The position numbers and the translations under genes were made by a program. Positions 1 to 7,760 of a stretch of DNA of 64,000 nt are shown here, piece by piece. The number at the start of each line of letters is the position of its first letter. The stretch's first letter is position 1. The stretch spans positions 846,449-910,448 of the forward strand of contig CAWHMD010000009.1 of the NCBI GenBank assembly GCA_963830385.1, in the 5' to 3' direction. The notes beneath the pieces were generated by a model. The model was not told the DNA's origin and made no database searches. It saw nothing but the letters and a program-made list of their open reading frames with translations. This DNA is from Bog-532 sp963830385 (GTDB taxonomy: Bacteria; Actinomycetota; Actinomycetes; Streptosporangiales; Streptosporangiaceae).

Positions 1-625
1 CCACCCAGCCGCCGTGGTAGGGGATGACGTCGTACGGGTCGGAATCGTAGGCGGTCTCACCGGGGACGGTGCCCAGGCTAAAGGCCGACTGCGGGTGGGC
101 GGCCGCGTAGGCGGCCAGGTTCACCGTGGCGAGGTGGTGGCCCGACCGGACCAGCAGCTGGCCGAACAGCTTCCCGGCCGGCTTGGGCAGCGCGTTGACA
201 CCCTTGCTGTTGACCAGGACATCCTGCATGACCACGGCCGACTGGCGGTGGCTGAACGCGACCGCGGCCGGGCCTGCGACCTCGCTGCTGTCGGTCTGGA
301 TCACCGACGGCAGGCTGACCGAGGTGGCGATGTGGCCATGCCGGATGAGCGAGGCGGCGCCGGTCAGGCCCACGCAGTATTTGGTGTTGCCGGTCCCGCC
401 GGTCGACGGGCCGGTCACGCAGTTGGACTTGCCGGCCGGGCCGCCCGCGCCGGCTTGCGCCACCCACAGGCCGTCCCCGGTGAGAGTCAGGTGACGCGGA
501 TTGTTGAGCCCGCTGCGGACCACGCTGACCGCGGGCCCCGATGATGCCCCGGCCGCGGTCGCCGGAATGGCCACCCCCGCCAGTACTGCTGCCCCCGCGA
601 GGGCGGTCACTGCAAAGCGTTGCAT
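1..625 (-). CDS. ScyD/ScyE-family secreted protein, 3' end outside window
   Basis: The reading frame opens at an ATG (623-625) behind a GGGAGGAG ribosome site and runs off the left edge without a stop, giving about 208 N-terminal residues. The start is a signal peptide (MQRFAVTALAGAAVLAGV, then an Ala-rich cleavage region). It is followed by SGLNNPRHLTLTGDGLWVAQAG, the opening blade typical of the ScyD/ScyE beta-propeller family, and two cysteines in the CVTGP and YCVGLTG segments. Such proteins are exported and resemble NHL-repeat propellers. Their biochemical role in actinomycetes is unknown, and the scytonemin link applies only to cyanobacteria. The C-terminal propeller blades lie outside the window. 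Confidence 0.82.
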   Translation of the reverse strand, partial: MQRFAVTALAGAAVLAGVAIPATAAGASSGPAVSVVRSGLNNPRHLTLTGDGLWVAQAGAGGPAGKSNCVTGPSTGGTGNTKYCVGLTGAASLIRHGHIATSVSLPSVIQTDSSEVAGPAAVAFSHRQSAVVMQDVLVNSKGVNALPKPAGKLFGQLLVRSGHHLATVNLAAYAAAHPQSAFSLGTVPGETAYDSDPYDVIPYHGGWV

Positions 626-851
626 TGTTGCTCCTCCCCAGTACGAATCGCGCCGCTTCGGTGCGGCGCGACGGACCGGACAGGCCGCCGCCAGCGGAGA
701 TCAGGCCGTGCAGACTGCCCCCCGGGCAGACGGCCAGTCGATCGGCGTCAGCATGGCACATTGGAAGGTAGCTGCGATTCTTCTCGGTGCCACCTCCACA
801 TCATCTCCATACGATCTCCGCGCCGTCCCCACGGAGCGAGCCCATACCGGC

Positions 852-1412
852 TCAGGCCTGCTGGTCCAGGATCCGCCGCTTGGCCGCCGCAAAGTCCGTA
901 TCGGAAAGCACGCCCTGGTCGTGCAGGTGGGCCAGCTCGCGCAAGTGCGACATCCACACTGGCTGGTCATCTGCGTCCGCGTCCGGGGGCTGGGCCGGGC
1001 TGGGTGACGTCGCGGGAACGGCCGGCTGAGCGGCCGCCGGGGCGCCGGGGCCGGCCGGAGAGGAGGGCTGCTGGCCCGCGAGGTTTACCCCGAGCTGACG
1101 CCAGAACCGCTCGAGCTGCGCCGCGTACCCGGCTTGGGTGAGCCGCCCGGCTCGCAGCGATGCGGTCGCGTCGGACATAGAGCGCAGGTAGGGCAGTTGG
1201 GCGTGCTTGACCTGAAGGCCCCGGCTACATACGGGACAGATCAGGTAATCGTCCGTCCCGTAGGGCACGACGGGTACGAAATACAGGCGCACCGACTTCT
1301 TCGACCGGACGTGGTGGAGGAACACCTGGTTGTGACAGTTCGGACAGGCGCACAGCGCGACCTCGCCCAGATCCTCCGGGTGGCCTGGCCCGAAGCCGAA
1401 AATCATCACCAT
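852..1412 (-). CDS. Zinc-ribbon protein with C-terminal SHOCT domain
   Basis: The protein has 186 residues. Residues about 22-63 form a zinc ribbon: a CPNC pair in CACPNCHNQVFLH and a CPVC pair in YLICPVCSRGLQ, about 35 residues apart. A Pro/Ala-rich linker (about 115-150) leads to a C-terminal SHOCT motif (LRELAHLHDQGVLSDTDFAA), a short helical oligomerisation element often placed at protein ends. No catalytic site is visible. The start is ambiguous because two ATGs lie six bases apart and neither has a strong ribosome site. It is probably a cytosolic scaffold or adaptor; its function is not known. Confidence 0.75.
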   Translation of the reverse strand: MVMIFGFGPGHPEDLGEVALCACPNCHNQVFLHHVRSKKSVRLYFVPVVPYGTDDYLICPVCSRGLQVKHAQLPYLRSMSDATASLRAGRLTQAGYAAQLERFWRQLGVNLAGQQPSSPAGPGAPAAAQPAVPATSPSPAQPPDADADDQPVWMSHLRELAHLHDQGVLSDTDFAAAKRRILDQQA

Positions 1413-1471
1413 GCGGTCATCAAAGCCGGCCCAGCCGCGCTGCGGTTCATCCCTTTCAGGTGATAACAGGG

Positions 1472-1918
1472 TCAGGTGCCCGCCGGGCCGAGGGCCGCTG
1501 TGATCTGCTCGATGGCTTCGGCCTCGGCCGGGCTCACGCTCTGCCCGCCCTCCCGGTGCGCGGTCGCCACCTTGTCGGCCAGGGCGAGGACGAAGCGGCG
1601 GTAGTCATCGCGTTCCTGAGTGGCCGCCTTGCTGTCGACCAGTGCCACCGCGTCACGCAGGTGCTTGAGCCCGTTGTCCCGCAGTTCTTCGGGGGAGTGG
1701 TACCTGGTGTGGTCCACCTGGGGTTTGGCCGCCACGATCTCATCGAGGAGCTCGCTGTCGCCATGCGCGGCCCGGGCTTCCGCGTAAGCCTTCGACATCG
1801 CGAACGTCTCGCGGAACGTTCCACCGCGCGTCGCGGTGATTACGATCATTCCGGCGGCTGGAGGCCCTTCCAGCACCGTCTTCCATTCCTCGGGTGAAAA
1901 GGCGGCCTTTGTCGTCAT
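1472..1918 (-). CDS. Conserved actinobacterial hypothetical protein
   Basis: A 148-residue soluble, largely helical protein with a good AAGGAG ribosome site before the ATG. The sequence is charged (many E/D/K/R) with no signal peptide, membrane segment or recognised catalytic motif. The segment from about residue 70 (PEELRDNGLKHLRDAVALV) and the tail (SPAEAEAIEQI) resemble helical-bundle proteins of the tellurite-resistance TerB kind in overall character, but I see no diagnostic motif and do not assign it. It is transcribed divergently from the YihY/BrkB gene, with 123 bases between the two starts. Confidence 0.7.
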   Translation of the reverse strand: MTTKAAFSPEEWKTVLEGPPAAGMIVITATRGGTFRETFAMSKAYAEARAAHGDSELLDEIVAAKPQVDHTRYHSPEELRDNGLKHLRDAVALVDSKAATQERDDYRRFVLALADKVATAHREGGQSVSPAEAEAIEQITAALGPAGT

Positions 1919-2041
1919 GCCAAGCTCCTTCGTTCCGGGACTTTACGTTGCCGGTTCAGCCAAGCATCTCCCGTCCCGGGCGCTGCCCCCTCGTCCGGCC
2001 AGGGTGAATCGACCCAGGGCGGCTCCAGGCAGTGTGGGGCC

Positions 2042-3043
2042 ATGAGCTTGGAGGGCCTGATTGGCCTCTTCGACCGGATCACCGCCTGGGCGGACCGGCT
2101 GCAGCGCAAACATAGTGTGCTCGGCTTTCCCTACGCGGTCATCAAGAAGTACGACGACGATGCGGGCGGCCGGCAGGCGGCGCTCATCACCTACTACGGC
2201 TTCCTGAGCATCTTCCCGCTGCTGCTGCTCGGGGTGGCGATCTTGTCGCGGGTGCTGGCCGATCATCCGGACCTGCGTCAGCGACTGGTCACCGCGATTG
2301 TGCCGGAAGCGCTGCAATCCACCGTCGAGCACTCGCTGGCCACGTTGCCGACGGCGACGATCCCGTTCGCGGTCGGCCTGATCGGTTTGCTGTTCTCCGG
2401 GGCTGGTGTGGTGTTCTCCGCCTACCAGACCCTGAACCATGTCGCAGCGGTCCGCTATCGCCTTCGGGCCGGTTTCTTCTCCCGGTACGTCCGGGTGCTC
2501 GTCGTGCTGGCGATGCTGCTGCTCGGGGCGCTGGCGACGGGTGCGCTCACCGTCGTGGCCACCGCGCTGCCCGGCCAGCCCGGACTGGAACGGGCGGCCG
2601 CTGTTCTCGGCTCAGCGCTGGTCGTCTTCGCCGTGCTGCTGCTCGGGGCCAAGCTGCTGCTGGTGCGGCCGGCCCCGGTCCGGGCCCTGTGGCCGGGAGC
2701 GGTCCTGGGCGCGGCGGCGGTGACGGTCGTCCTCAATGCCGGGCCGCCGTTGCTGGCCAGGCTGGTGACCAAGGCCGGCCCGGTCTACGGCAGCTTTGCC
2801 ACCGTGGCAGGCATGTTCGCTCTGCTGTACCTGGTCGGCCAGGCCCTGGTGTACGCGGCCGAAGTCGCCGCCGTCCGCTATGCCCGGCTCTGGCCGCGCG
2901 CCCTGGACGTAAACCACCCCACCGCGGCCGATGCCCGCGCCCTGGCCCTGCTGGCCCGCGAGCAGGAACGCATCCCCGCGGCCCGCGTTGAGCTCCACCT
3001 CACAACGGGCGACTCCCCGCCGGCCGGGGCTGACCAGAGTTAA
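2042..3043 (+). CDS. YihY/BrkB-family inner-membrane protein
   Basis: 333 residues. The N-terminal DDAGGRQAALITYYGFLSIFPLLLL is the family signature (an A-x-x-T/S-Y-Y-x-F-L-S-I-F-P-L core). About six hydrophobic segments follow, near residues 50-70, 100-125, 145-170, 180-200, 215-235 and 245-270. The family (formerly mis-annotated as RNase BN) is polytopic and of uncertain function, with transport of small molecules often suggested. The charged C-terminal tail of about 45 residues is cytosolic by inference. The gene converges on the ferredoxin gene with a 7-base gap, so the two 3' ends are nearly abutting. Confidence 0.88.
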   Translation: MSLEGLIGLFDRITAWADRLQRKHSVLGFPYAVIKKYDDDAGGRQAALITYYGFLSIFPLLLLGVAILSRVLADHPDLRQRLVTAIVPEALQSTVEHSLATLPTATIPFAVGLIGLLFSGAGVVFSAYQTLNHVAAVRYRLRAGFFSRYVRVLVVLAMLLLGALATGALTVVATALPGQPGLERAAAVLGSALVVFAVLLLGAKLLLVRPAPVRALWPGAVLGAAAVTVVLNAGPPLLARLVTKAGPVYGSFATVAGMFALLYLVGQALVYAAEVAAVRYARLWPRALDVNHPTAADARALALLAREQERIPAARVELHLTTGDSPPAGADQS

Positions 3044-3050
3044 GGCCGAC

Positions 3051-3365
3051 CTAGGCCAGGTCGACGTAGACCGTGCCGCCCTCGACCTTGACCGGGTAGG
3101 TGCGCAGGTCGACCAGCGCCGGGGCGCCGAGCGCCTTGCCGCTGGTGTAGTCGAAGCGGCCGTTGTGCTTGGGGCACTCGATGATGCCGTCCTCCACCAG
3201 CCCGTCGCACAGCAGCGTCTTCTCGTGGGTGCAGTGCCCGTCGGTGGCGAAGTAAGCGTCCTCGGGCGAGCGGTAGATGGCGTAGTCCCGGCCGCCGTGC
3301 TCGAACGGGATGACGTCCTCGGGGTCGATCTCGTCTGCCGCGCAGGCGGCGATCCAGTCAGCCAA
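3051..3365 (-). CDS. MocE-type Rieske [2Fe-2S] ferredoxin
   Basis: 104 residues with both Rieske ligand pairs: CTH (DGHCTHEKTLL) and CPKH (IIECPKHNGRFD), spaced as in soluble Rieske ferredoxins of oxygenase systems. It would pass electrons to the membrane desaturase encoded just upstream. The start is TTG at 3363-3365, chosen because GAGGAGG lies five bases before it. The gap to the desaturase stop is 25 bases, so the two are co-transcribed. The pairing resembles the rhizopine-catabolism MocD/MocE pair, a desaturase-like hydroxylase with a Rieske partner. No ferredoxin reductase is encoded nearby. Confidence 0.88.
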   Translation of the reverse strand: MADWIAACAADEIDPEDVIPFEHGGRDYAIYRSPEDAYFATDGHCTHEKTLLCDGLVEDGIIECPKHNGRFDYTSGKALGAPALVDLRTYPVKVEGGTVYVDLA

Positions 3366-3390
3366 CAGGTCCTCCTCGGTACTGGCCGGT

Positions 3391-4506
3391 TCAGGCCGCG
3401 GTCGCGCTGGTCAGGGGCAGCGCCCGGCCGTCGCTGGCCGGCGTGGGCTCGTTGAACTGGGCCGCGCCGGGCAGCAGCTCGCGGCGCACGTAGTACTCCT
3501 GGTCGCGCAGCTGGTGCAGCACGGCCGGGATGATCTCCTTGTACGCGGCCCACAGCGATGGGTACACCGGCGCGCAGTCGTGCTTGATCTCCTCGTGCAG
3601 CTCGGCCAGCCGGTAGTACGGCACCATCGGGAACATGTGGTGCTCGACGTGGTAGTTCATGTTCCAGTACAGGAACCGGTTCACCACGCACATCTTGACC
3701 GTGCGGGTGTTCAGCCGGTGGTCGAGCACGTTCTCGCCCATGCCCGCGTGCTGGGTGAAGCCGTAGACCTGCAGCATGAACGCGCCGTAGATACGAGGCC
3801 CGCCGATCAGCACGATTGGCAGCCACGTGCGGAAAATGATGGCCAGCGCGATCGTGACCAGGTAGATGGCGAGGTGGACGCGGGCGGTCCGGTAGACCTT
3901 CTGGCGCTCGGTCTCGGGCACGTAGTCGGCCTCGGCGGCGCTCAGCCGCCCGGCCGCGTGCCGGAACAGCAGCATGAACGCCGTCGGCACGTCGACCAGG
4001 CCGAAGTAGTTGGCCAGCAGCCTGGCCAGCCGGGCCGGGCGCATGACCGCGATCTCCGGATCGCGTCCCACGATCAGCGTGTCGGTGTGGTGCCGGGTGT
4101 GGCTCCAGCGCCAGGTGGTCGGGTCGCGCATGATCATGAACGACGCCACCTGGTACAGGCCCTCGTCGATCCAGCGGGTCTTGAACGCGGTCCCGTGCCC
4201 GGCCTCGTGCCAGCGTGAGTCCGAGGTCGACCCGTACAGGACCCCGTAGGCCAGGAAGAACGGCACCGCCCACCAGCTGTCCCACACGATCCAGAGCGCG
4301 CTGCCGAGCCCGGCGAACGTGAACAGCAGCCCGAACCAGATGATGGTGTCGCGCACGGCCGGGTAGTCGGACCGGCGCATCAGCTCCTTCATCCGCTTGC
4401 GCGGCACCGCGCTGCGGAACCAGGCCGCGCCCGCCAGCCCTGCGTCCACCGCCGCCTGGTTCTCCTGCCCTGCCAGGCTGTACCGCTCCAGCCGTTCCCT
4501 GCCCAT
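3391..4506 (-). CDS. Membrane fatty-acid desaturase/hydroxylase, MocD-like
   Basis: 371 residues from the ATG at 4504-4506. An in-frame upstream extension to 4746 is possible but runs through the operator and into lacI, so I reject it. The three histidine boxes that bind the diiron centre are present: HEAGHGT, HTRHHTD and NYHVEHHMF. Hydrophobic hairpins lie around residues 55-100 and 180-230. The protein should insert oxygen or a double bond into a lipid or alkyl substrate in the membrane, fed by the adjacent Rieske ferredoxin. A LacI-type operator sits in the 80 bases upstream. The substrate is unknown. Confidence 0.88.
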   Translation of the reverse strand: MGRERLERYSLAGQENQAAVDAGLAGAAWFRSAVPRKRMKELMRRSDYPAVRDTIIWFGLLFTFAGLGSALWIVWDSWWAVPFFLAYGVLYGSTSDSRWHEAGHGTAFKTRWIDEGLYQVASFMIMRDPTTWRWSHTRHHTDTLIVGRDPEIAVMRPARLARLLANYFGLVDVPTAFMLLFRHAAGRLSAAEADYVPETERQKVYRTARVHLAIYLVTIALAIIFRTWLPIVLIGGPRIYGAFMLQVYGFTQHAGMGENVLDHRLNTRTVKMCVVNRFLYWNMNYHVEHHMFPMVPYYRLAELHEEIKHDCAPVYPSLWAAYKEIIPAVLHQLRDQEYYVRRELLPGAAQFNEPTPASDGRALPLTSATAA

Positions 4507-4532
4507 GCCGTTCCTTCCGCACGCTACGATGC

Positions 4533-4548
4533 GTTGGAGCGCTCCAAC
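4533..4548. promoter_or_regulatory. LacI-family operator upstream of desaturase
   Basis: A perfect 16-bp palindrome, GTTGGAGCGCTCCAAC, 27 bases before the desaturase ATG. The central GAGCGCTC follows the centre-CG dyad typical of LacI-family operators. A second copy with one mismatch lies before lacI itself (5644-5659). The pair strongly suggests that the adjacent LacI protein controls both transcripts. Confidence 0.82.
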
Positions 4549-4586
4549 TTCGTTATCATCAGTCGCGGGCCGCGCCGTGTCAAGGG

Positions 4587-5627
4587 CTAGCGGGCCGGGA
4601 CCGGGCCGGTCGAGCCGCGCACCTCCAGCCGGGGCGGCAGCAGCCGGGTCTGCGCGGGCGCGGTGGGATCCTCGATCCGCTTCAGCAGCATCTGGCCGGC
4701 CAGCTGGCCCATCGGGTAGGCGGTGCCGTCCACGCTGGTCAGCCACAGCGCCCGCAACCGGGCGAACAGCGAGTTGTCGAAGCCCGCCAGCGACAGCTCG
4801 TCCGGCACCTTGATGCCCAGGGCGGTGGCCGCGGACAGGGCGCCGACGCAGGTCAGGTCGTTGGCGGCGAAGATCGCGGTGGGCCGGTCCGGCAGGCTGA
4901 GCAGCGCGACGGTGGCCCGGTAGCCGCCCTCCTCGCTCATGTCGCCGTGCTCGATGAGCACGTCCGCGCCGAAGCCGGCCACGCGCATCGCGTCCTGGTA
5001 CCCCTGCATCCGCAGCCGCCCGGCCAGGCTCGGCAGGCCGGTTATGTGCGCGATCCGCCGGTGCCCGAGCCCGGTCAGGTGCTCCACCACCAGGGTGGCG
5101 CCGCGCTCGTTGTCGTTGGCCAGCACGTCCACGTGCGGCAGGCCGAGGTCCAGGCCGCGCCCGCCGACCGCGACGGTCGGGATCGAGCTGGCGGCCGACG
5201 TGACCGCCTCCGTCATCGGGATCGACCCTGCCAGCACCAGGCCGTCCACCCCGAAGTCAAGGAACGACCAGGTCAACGTGTCGTCCATCAGCTGGTCGAT
5301 GCGGCCGTCGCCGAGCAGGATGTGCTTGCCCGCTCCGTGCAGGACCGGGGTCAGGCCGTCCAGCATGTCCGCGTACCACGGCTGCCGCAGGTCGTTGAGC
5401 AGCACGCCGACCGTGCGGGACCGCTGCTCGGCCAGCCGCCGGGCGGCGGCGTTGGGCCGGTAACCGAGGTCGGCCACCGCCCGCAGCACCGCGTCCCGGC
5501 TGGCCGGGCTGACCTTGGGGGAGTTGTTGAGCACGAGCGAGGCCAGCGACCGGGACACCCCGGCCCGGGCCGCCACCGTCTCCAGCGTCGGCCGGCCTTG
5601 GTCTCGTTTCGTGCCCGGGGTCGCCAC
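4587..5627 (-). CDS. LacI-family transcriptional repressor
   Basis: 346 residues. The N-terminal helix-turn-helix and hinge are clear: TLETVAARAGVSRSLASLVLN followed by SPASRDAVLRAVADLGYRPN. The rest is a periplasmic-binding-protein-like effector domain (VGVLLNDLRQPWYADMLDGL, then AIFAANDLTCVGALSAATALG near residue 255). It starts at GTG 5625-5627 behind GGGAGGG. The gene lies upstream of the desaturase/ferredoxin pair on the same strand, and near-identical dyads precede both units, so autoregulation plus repression of the pair is the simplest model. The inducer is unknown. Confidence 0.92.
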   Translation of the reverse strand: MATPGTKRDQGRPTLETVAARAGVSRSLASLVLNNSPKVSPASRDAVLRAVADLGYRPNAAARRLAEQRSRTVGVLLNDLRQPWYADMLDGLTPVLHGAGKHILLGDGRIDQLMDDTLTWSFLDFGVDGLVLAGSIPMTEAVTSAASSIPTVAVGGRGLDLGLPHVDVLANDNERGATLVVEHLTGLGHRRIAHITGLPSLAGRLRMQGYQDAMRVAGFGADVLIEHGDMSEEGGYRATVALLSLPDRPTAIFAANDLTCVGALSAATALGIKVPDELSLAGFDNSLFARLRALWLTSVDGTAYPMGQLAGQMLLKRIEDPTAPAQTRLLPPRLEVRGSTGPVPAR

Positions 5628-5643
5628 GCACCCTCCCGTCGGT

Positions 5644-5659
5644 GTTGGAGCGATCCAAC
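5644..5659. promoter_or_regulatory. LacI-family operator, probable autoregulation site
   Basis: GTTGGAGCGATCCAAC, a 16-bp dyad with one mismatch in the right arm, 16 bases upstream of the lacI GTG. It matches the perfect palindrome at 4533-4548 at 15 of 16 positions. Confidence 0.78.
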
Positions 5660-5734
5660 GCTAGGGCGGCGGCGGGAGGGTGTCAACGATCCCGAGCGTC
5701 GGACGGCGTTCGGTCGGGGCGAAGCTCTCGGCTG

Positions 5735-6811
5735 CTACGGGCCCACCACCGTCAGGCCGAACGGCTTGTCGCCGGCCGCGTGGGCCACGGCCTCGTTCAC
5801 CTCGTCCAGCGGGAACTCGGTCACCTGGTACTGGCTCAGATCGATCAGGCCGGCCTTGGCCAGGCTGATCAGCCGGGGAGCGGCCGCCCGCTGGAACATC
5901 CACTGCCCGCGAACGCTGATGCCGTTGCGCATCAGCCACGGGTAGGGCAGCGCCAGGTCCTCGCCGCCCAGCATGCCGACCCCGCCCATCAGTACGACCC
6001 GGCCGGATTCCCGTACGGTCATGACCGCGGCCCGGACCGGCGCCGTGCCCGCTTCGGGCGGCAGCATGTCCAGCACCACGTCGATCGGCCCGTCTGCGGC
6101 TGCTCGCATGCGCCGCTGGTCCTCCCCAGCTTCGCCGGTCAGTCGCACGGTCCGAACCCGGTCCCCGAATCGCCGGGCCAGATCGTCCAGCACGGCCTCG
6201 TTCCGGCCCGGCGCGACCACCCGGGCCGCCCCCATGCCCAGCGCGACCGTTACCGCCGCACTGCCGTAGTTCCCGGTCGCCCCGCTGACCAGTGCCGTCT
6301 CGCCCGGCTGAAGTCCAACGGCGACGAAGCCCCCGAACGGTACCAGCAGCAGGTCCATCGCGCACCACCGCGCGGCATCGGCCTCGTCAATTTCCCCGAG
6401 CGGAATGGCATTCTCGGTCGGGATCATCATCTGGCTCGCGAACGCGCCGTGCCGGTAGTGCCGCATCAGCTGCCGGCCGCCCTCACCGCGCGCACTCCAG
6501 CCCTGCAGCACGATGTCCGGGGCATTCAAGCTGTCGCGTGAGCGCACGGTGATGTCACACAGCACCCAGTTTCCCGGCTTGAGCCGCGTCGAGTCCGGCC
6601 CGGTGGCCCGGACCCGGCCGACCGCCGCCGTGCCTGGCGCCAGCGGCAACTCCATCGCGTAGTTGCGTTCCCCGCGCAGCACCTCGCCGGTGTAGGACAG
6701 GACATGCGCCGCCACCACGTCCACGATGACTTCCCCGGTGCCCAGCACCAGGTCCGGCAGGGTCGTCACCTCGAGCGGCGACCCGAATTCTCTGAGCAGT
6801 GCAGCCTTCAT
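5735..6811 (-). CDS. MDR-family zinc-free alcohol dehydrogenase/quinone reductase-like oxidoreductase
   Basis: 358 residues from the ATG at 6809-6811 (MKAALLREFGSPLEV), the usual start of this family. An N-terminal GroES-like domain is followed by a Rossmann domain with SGATGNYGSAAVTVALGMGA around residue 165, an NAD(P)H-binding glycine-rich loop. The typical Cys/His ligands of zinc-dependent members are not evident. The enzyme should reduce an aldehyde, enone or quinone with NAD(P)H. The gene is divergent from the XRE regulator gene, with a short dyad between them, an arrangement in which the regulator commonly controls the oxidoreductase. Confidence 0.85.
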   Translation of the reverse strand: MKAALLREFGSPLEVTTLPDLVLGTGEVIVDVVAAHVLSYTGEVLRGERNYAMELPLAPGTAAVGRVRATGPDSTRLKPGNWVLCDITVRSRDSLNAPDIVLQGWSARGEGGRQLMRHYRHGAFASQMMIPTENAIPLGEIDEADAARWCAMDLLLVPFGGFVAVGLQPGETALVSGATGNYGSAAVTVALGMGAARVVAPGRNEAVLDDLARRFGDRVRTVRLTGEAGEDQRRMRAAADGPIDVVLDMLPPEAGTAPVRAAVMTVRESGRVVLMGGVGMLGGEDLALPYPWLMRNGISVRGQWMFQRAAAPRLISLAKAGLIDLSQYQVTEFPLDEVNEAVAHAAGDKPFGLTVVGP

Positions 6812-6848
6812 GGCTCCACTCAACCGCGCTCCCGGCCCCTGATGAAGG

Positions 6849-6865
6849 CCTAGTACTATCCTAGG
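6849..6865. promoter_or_regulatory. Candidate operator between oxidoreductase and XRE regulator
   Basis: An inverted repeat CCTAG-TACTATC-CTAGG, with partial extension of both arms (GGCCTAG / CTAGGACC), in the 98-bp divergent intergenic region. It is 37 bases from the oxidoreductase start and 44 bases from the regulator start. Its position and symmetry fit the site of the adjacent HTH protein. Binding is inferred only. Confidence 0.6.
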
Positions 6866-6909
6866 ACCAATGAGTGCCACCCGGCCTGGCCCGAGCTAGG
6901 GAGCGGACG

Positions 6910-7710
6910 ATGCCCGCCACCGCCGAAGACCGCACCGAACTCGGTGACTTCCTCCGCTCCCGCCGCGAACGGCTCACCCCGGCCGAGCTCGGCCTGCCCG
7001 ACGGCCGCCGTCGGCGCACCCCGGGCTTGCGCCGCGAGGAAGTGGCCGAGCTGGCCGGCATCGGCGTGGACTGGTATGTGCGGCTGGAGCAGGGCCGGGC
7101 GGTCCGCCCCTCGGTGGCCACCATCGACGCGCTGGCGCAGGTGCTGCGCCTGGACCCGGCCGAGCGGACCCACCTGCGGACGCTGGCCCGCAGCCCCCGC
7201 CACCGGGCGTTCGCCCGCGAGACCGTGCCGGCCACCATCCGCCGCCTGGTCGAGGGCCTGAACCAGCCCGCCTACGTCACCGGCCGCCGCTGGGACGTCC
7301 TCGCCTGGAACGCCGCCGCCGCCGACGTTGTCACCGGCTTCGCCCAGATCCCCGAGCCCGACCGCAACATCCTGCTGCTGATGTTCGCTCACCCGTTCGG
7401 CCGCGAGCGCTTCGGCCCCGGCTGGGCCGCCGAGGCCCGGCGGATGGTGGCCCAGTTCCGCGCCACCCACGACCTCTGGTCCCGCGACCCCGCCTTCGAG
7501 GAGCTGATGACCCGCCTCCGCGCCGCCAGCCCCGAGTTCGCCACCTGGTGGGAAGCACACGACATCCGCCGCAGCATGGCCGGCGTCAAAACCTTCTACT
7601 ACCCGGGCGGCCAAGGCCGCCTGGGCCGCGACCCGCTCCGCTTCGAGTACGCCACCTTCCAGGCCAACGACGACCCAGCCCTCAAGCTCTCCATCTACAC
7701 CCCGGCCTAA
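6910..7710 (+). CDS. XRE-type HTH regulator with MmyB-like ligand domain
   Basis: 266 residues from ATG 6910 (TAGGGAG ribosome site); the frame opens earlier at a GTG with no ribosome site. Residues about 15-80 are an XRE helix-turn-helix containing the family signature TPGLRREEVAELAGIGVDWYVRLEQGR. The C-terminal part has the MmyB-like fold markers GRRWDVLAWNAAA, NILLLMF and FEYATFQANDDPALKLSIYTP. These regulators usually control a divergent oxidoreductase, as found here, and the C-terminal domain is thought to bind a lipid-like or small hydrophobic ligand. Confidence 0.9.
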   Translation: MPATAEDRTELGDFLRSRRERLTPAELGLPDGRRRRTPGLRREEVAELAGIGVDWYVRLEQGRAVRPSVATIDALAQVLRLDPAERTHLRTLARSPRHRAFARETVPATIRRLVEGLNQPAYVTGRRWDVLAWNAAAADVVTGFAQIPEPDRNILLLMFAHPFGRERFGPGWAAEARRMVAQFRATHDLWSRDPAFEELMTRLRAASPEFATWWEAHDIRRSMAGVKTFYYPGGQGRLGRDPLRFEYATFQANDDPALKLSIYTPA

Positions 7711-7760
7711 CTCCAGGCCGGAGCAGGTTTGCGCGGGGCTGGCGCCGGTAGGTGTTGCCC

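Noticed and set aside
2612..4522. A 636-residue minus-strand frame over the desaturase area
   Set aside because: It crosses three recognised genes; composition is Arg/Pro-rich with no motif, and the desaturase and Rieske motifs lie in other frames.
4507..4746. Upstream extension of the desaturase
   Set aside because: The sequence contains the LacI operator and overlaps the lacI 3' end; the ATG at 4506 is followed at once by the conserved family start.
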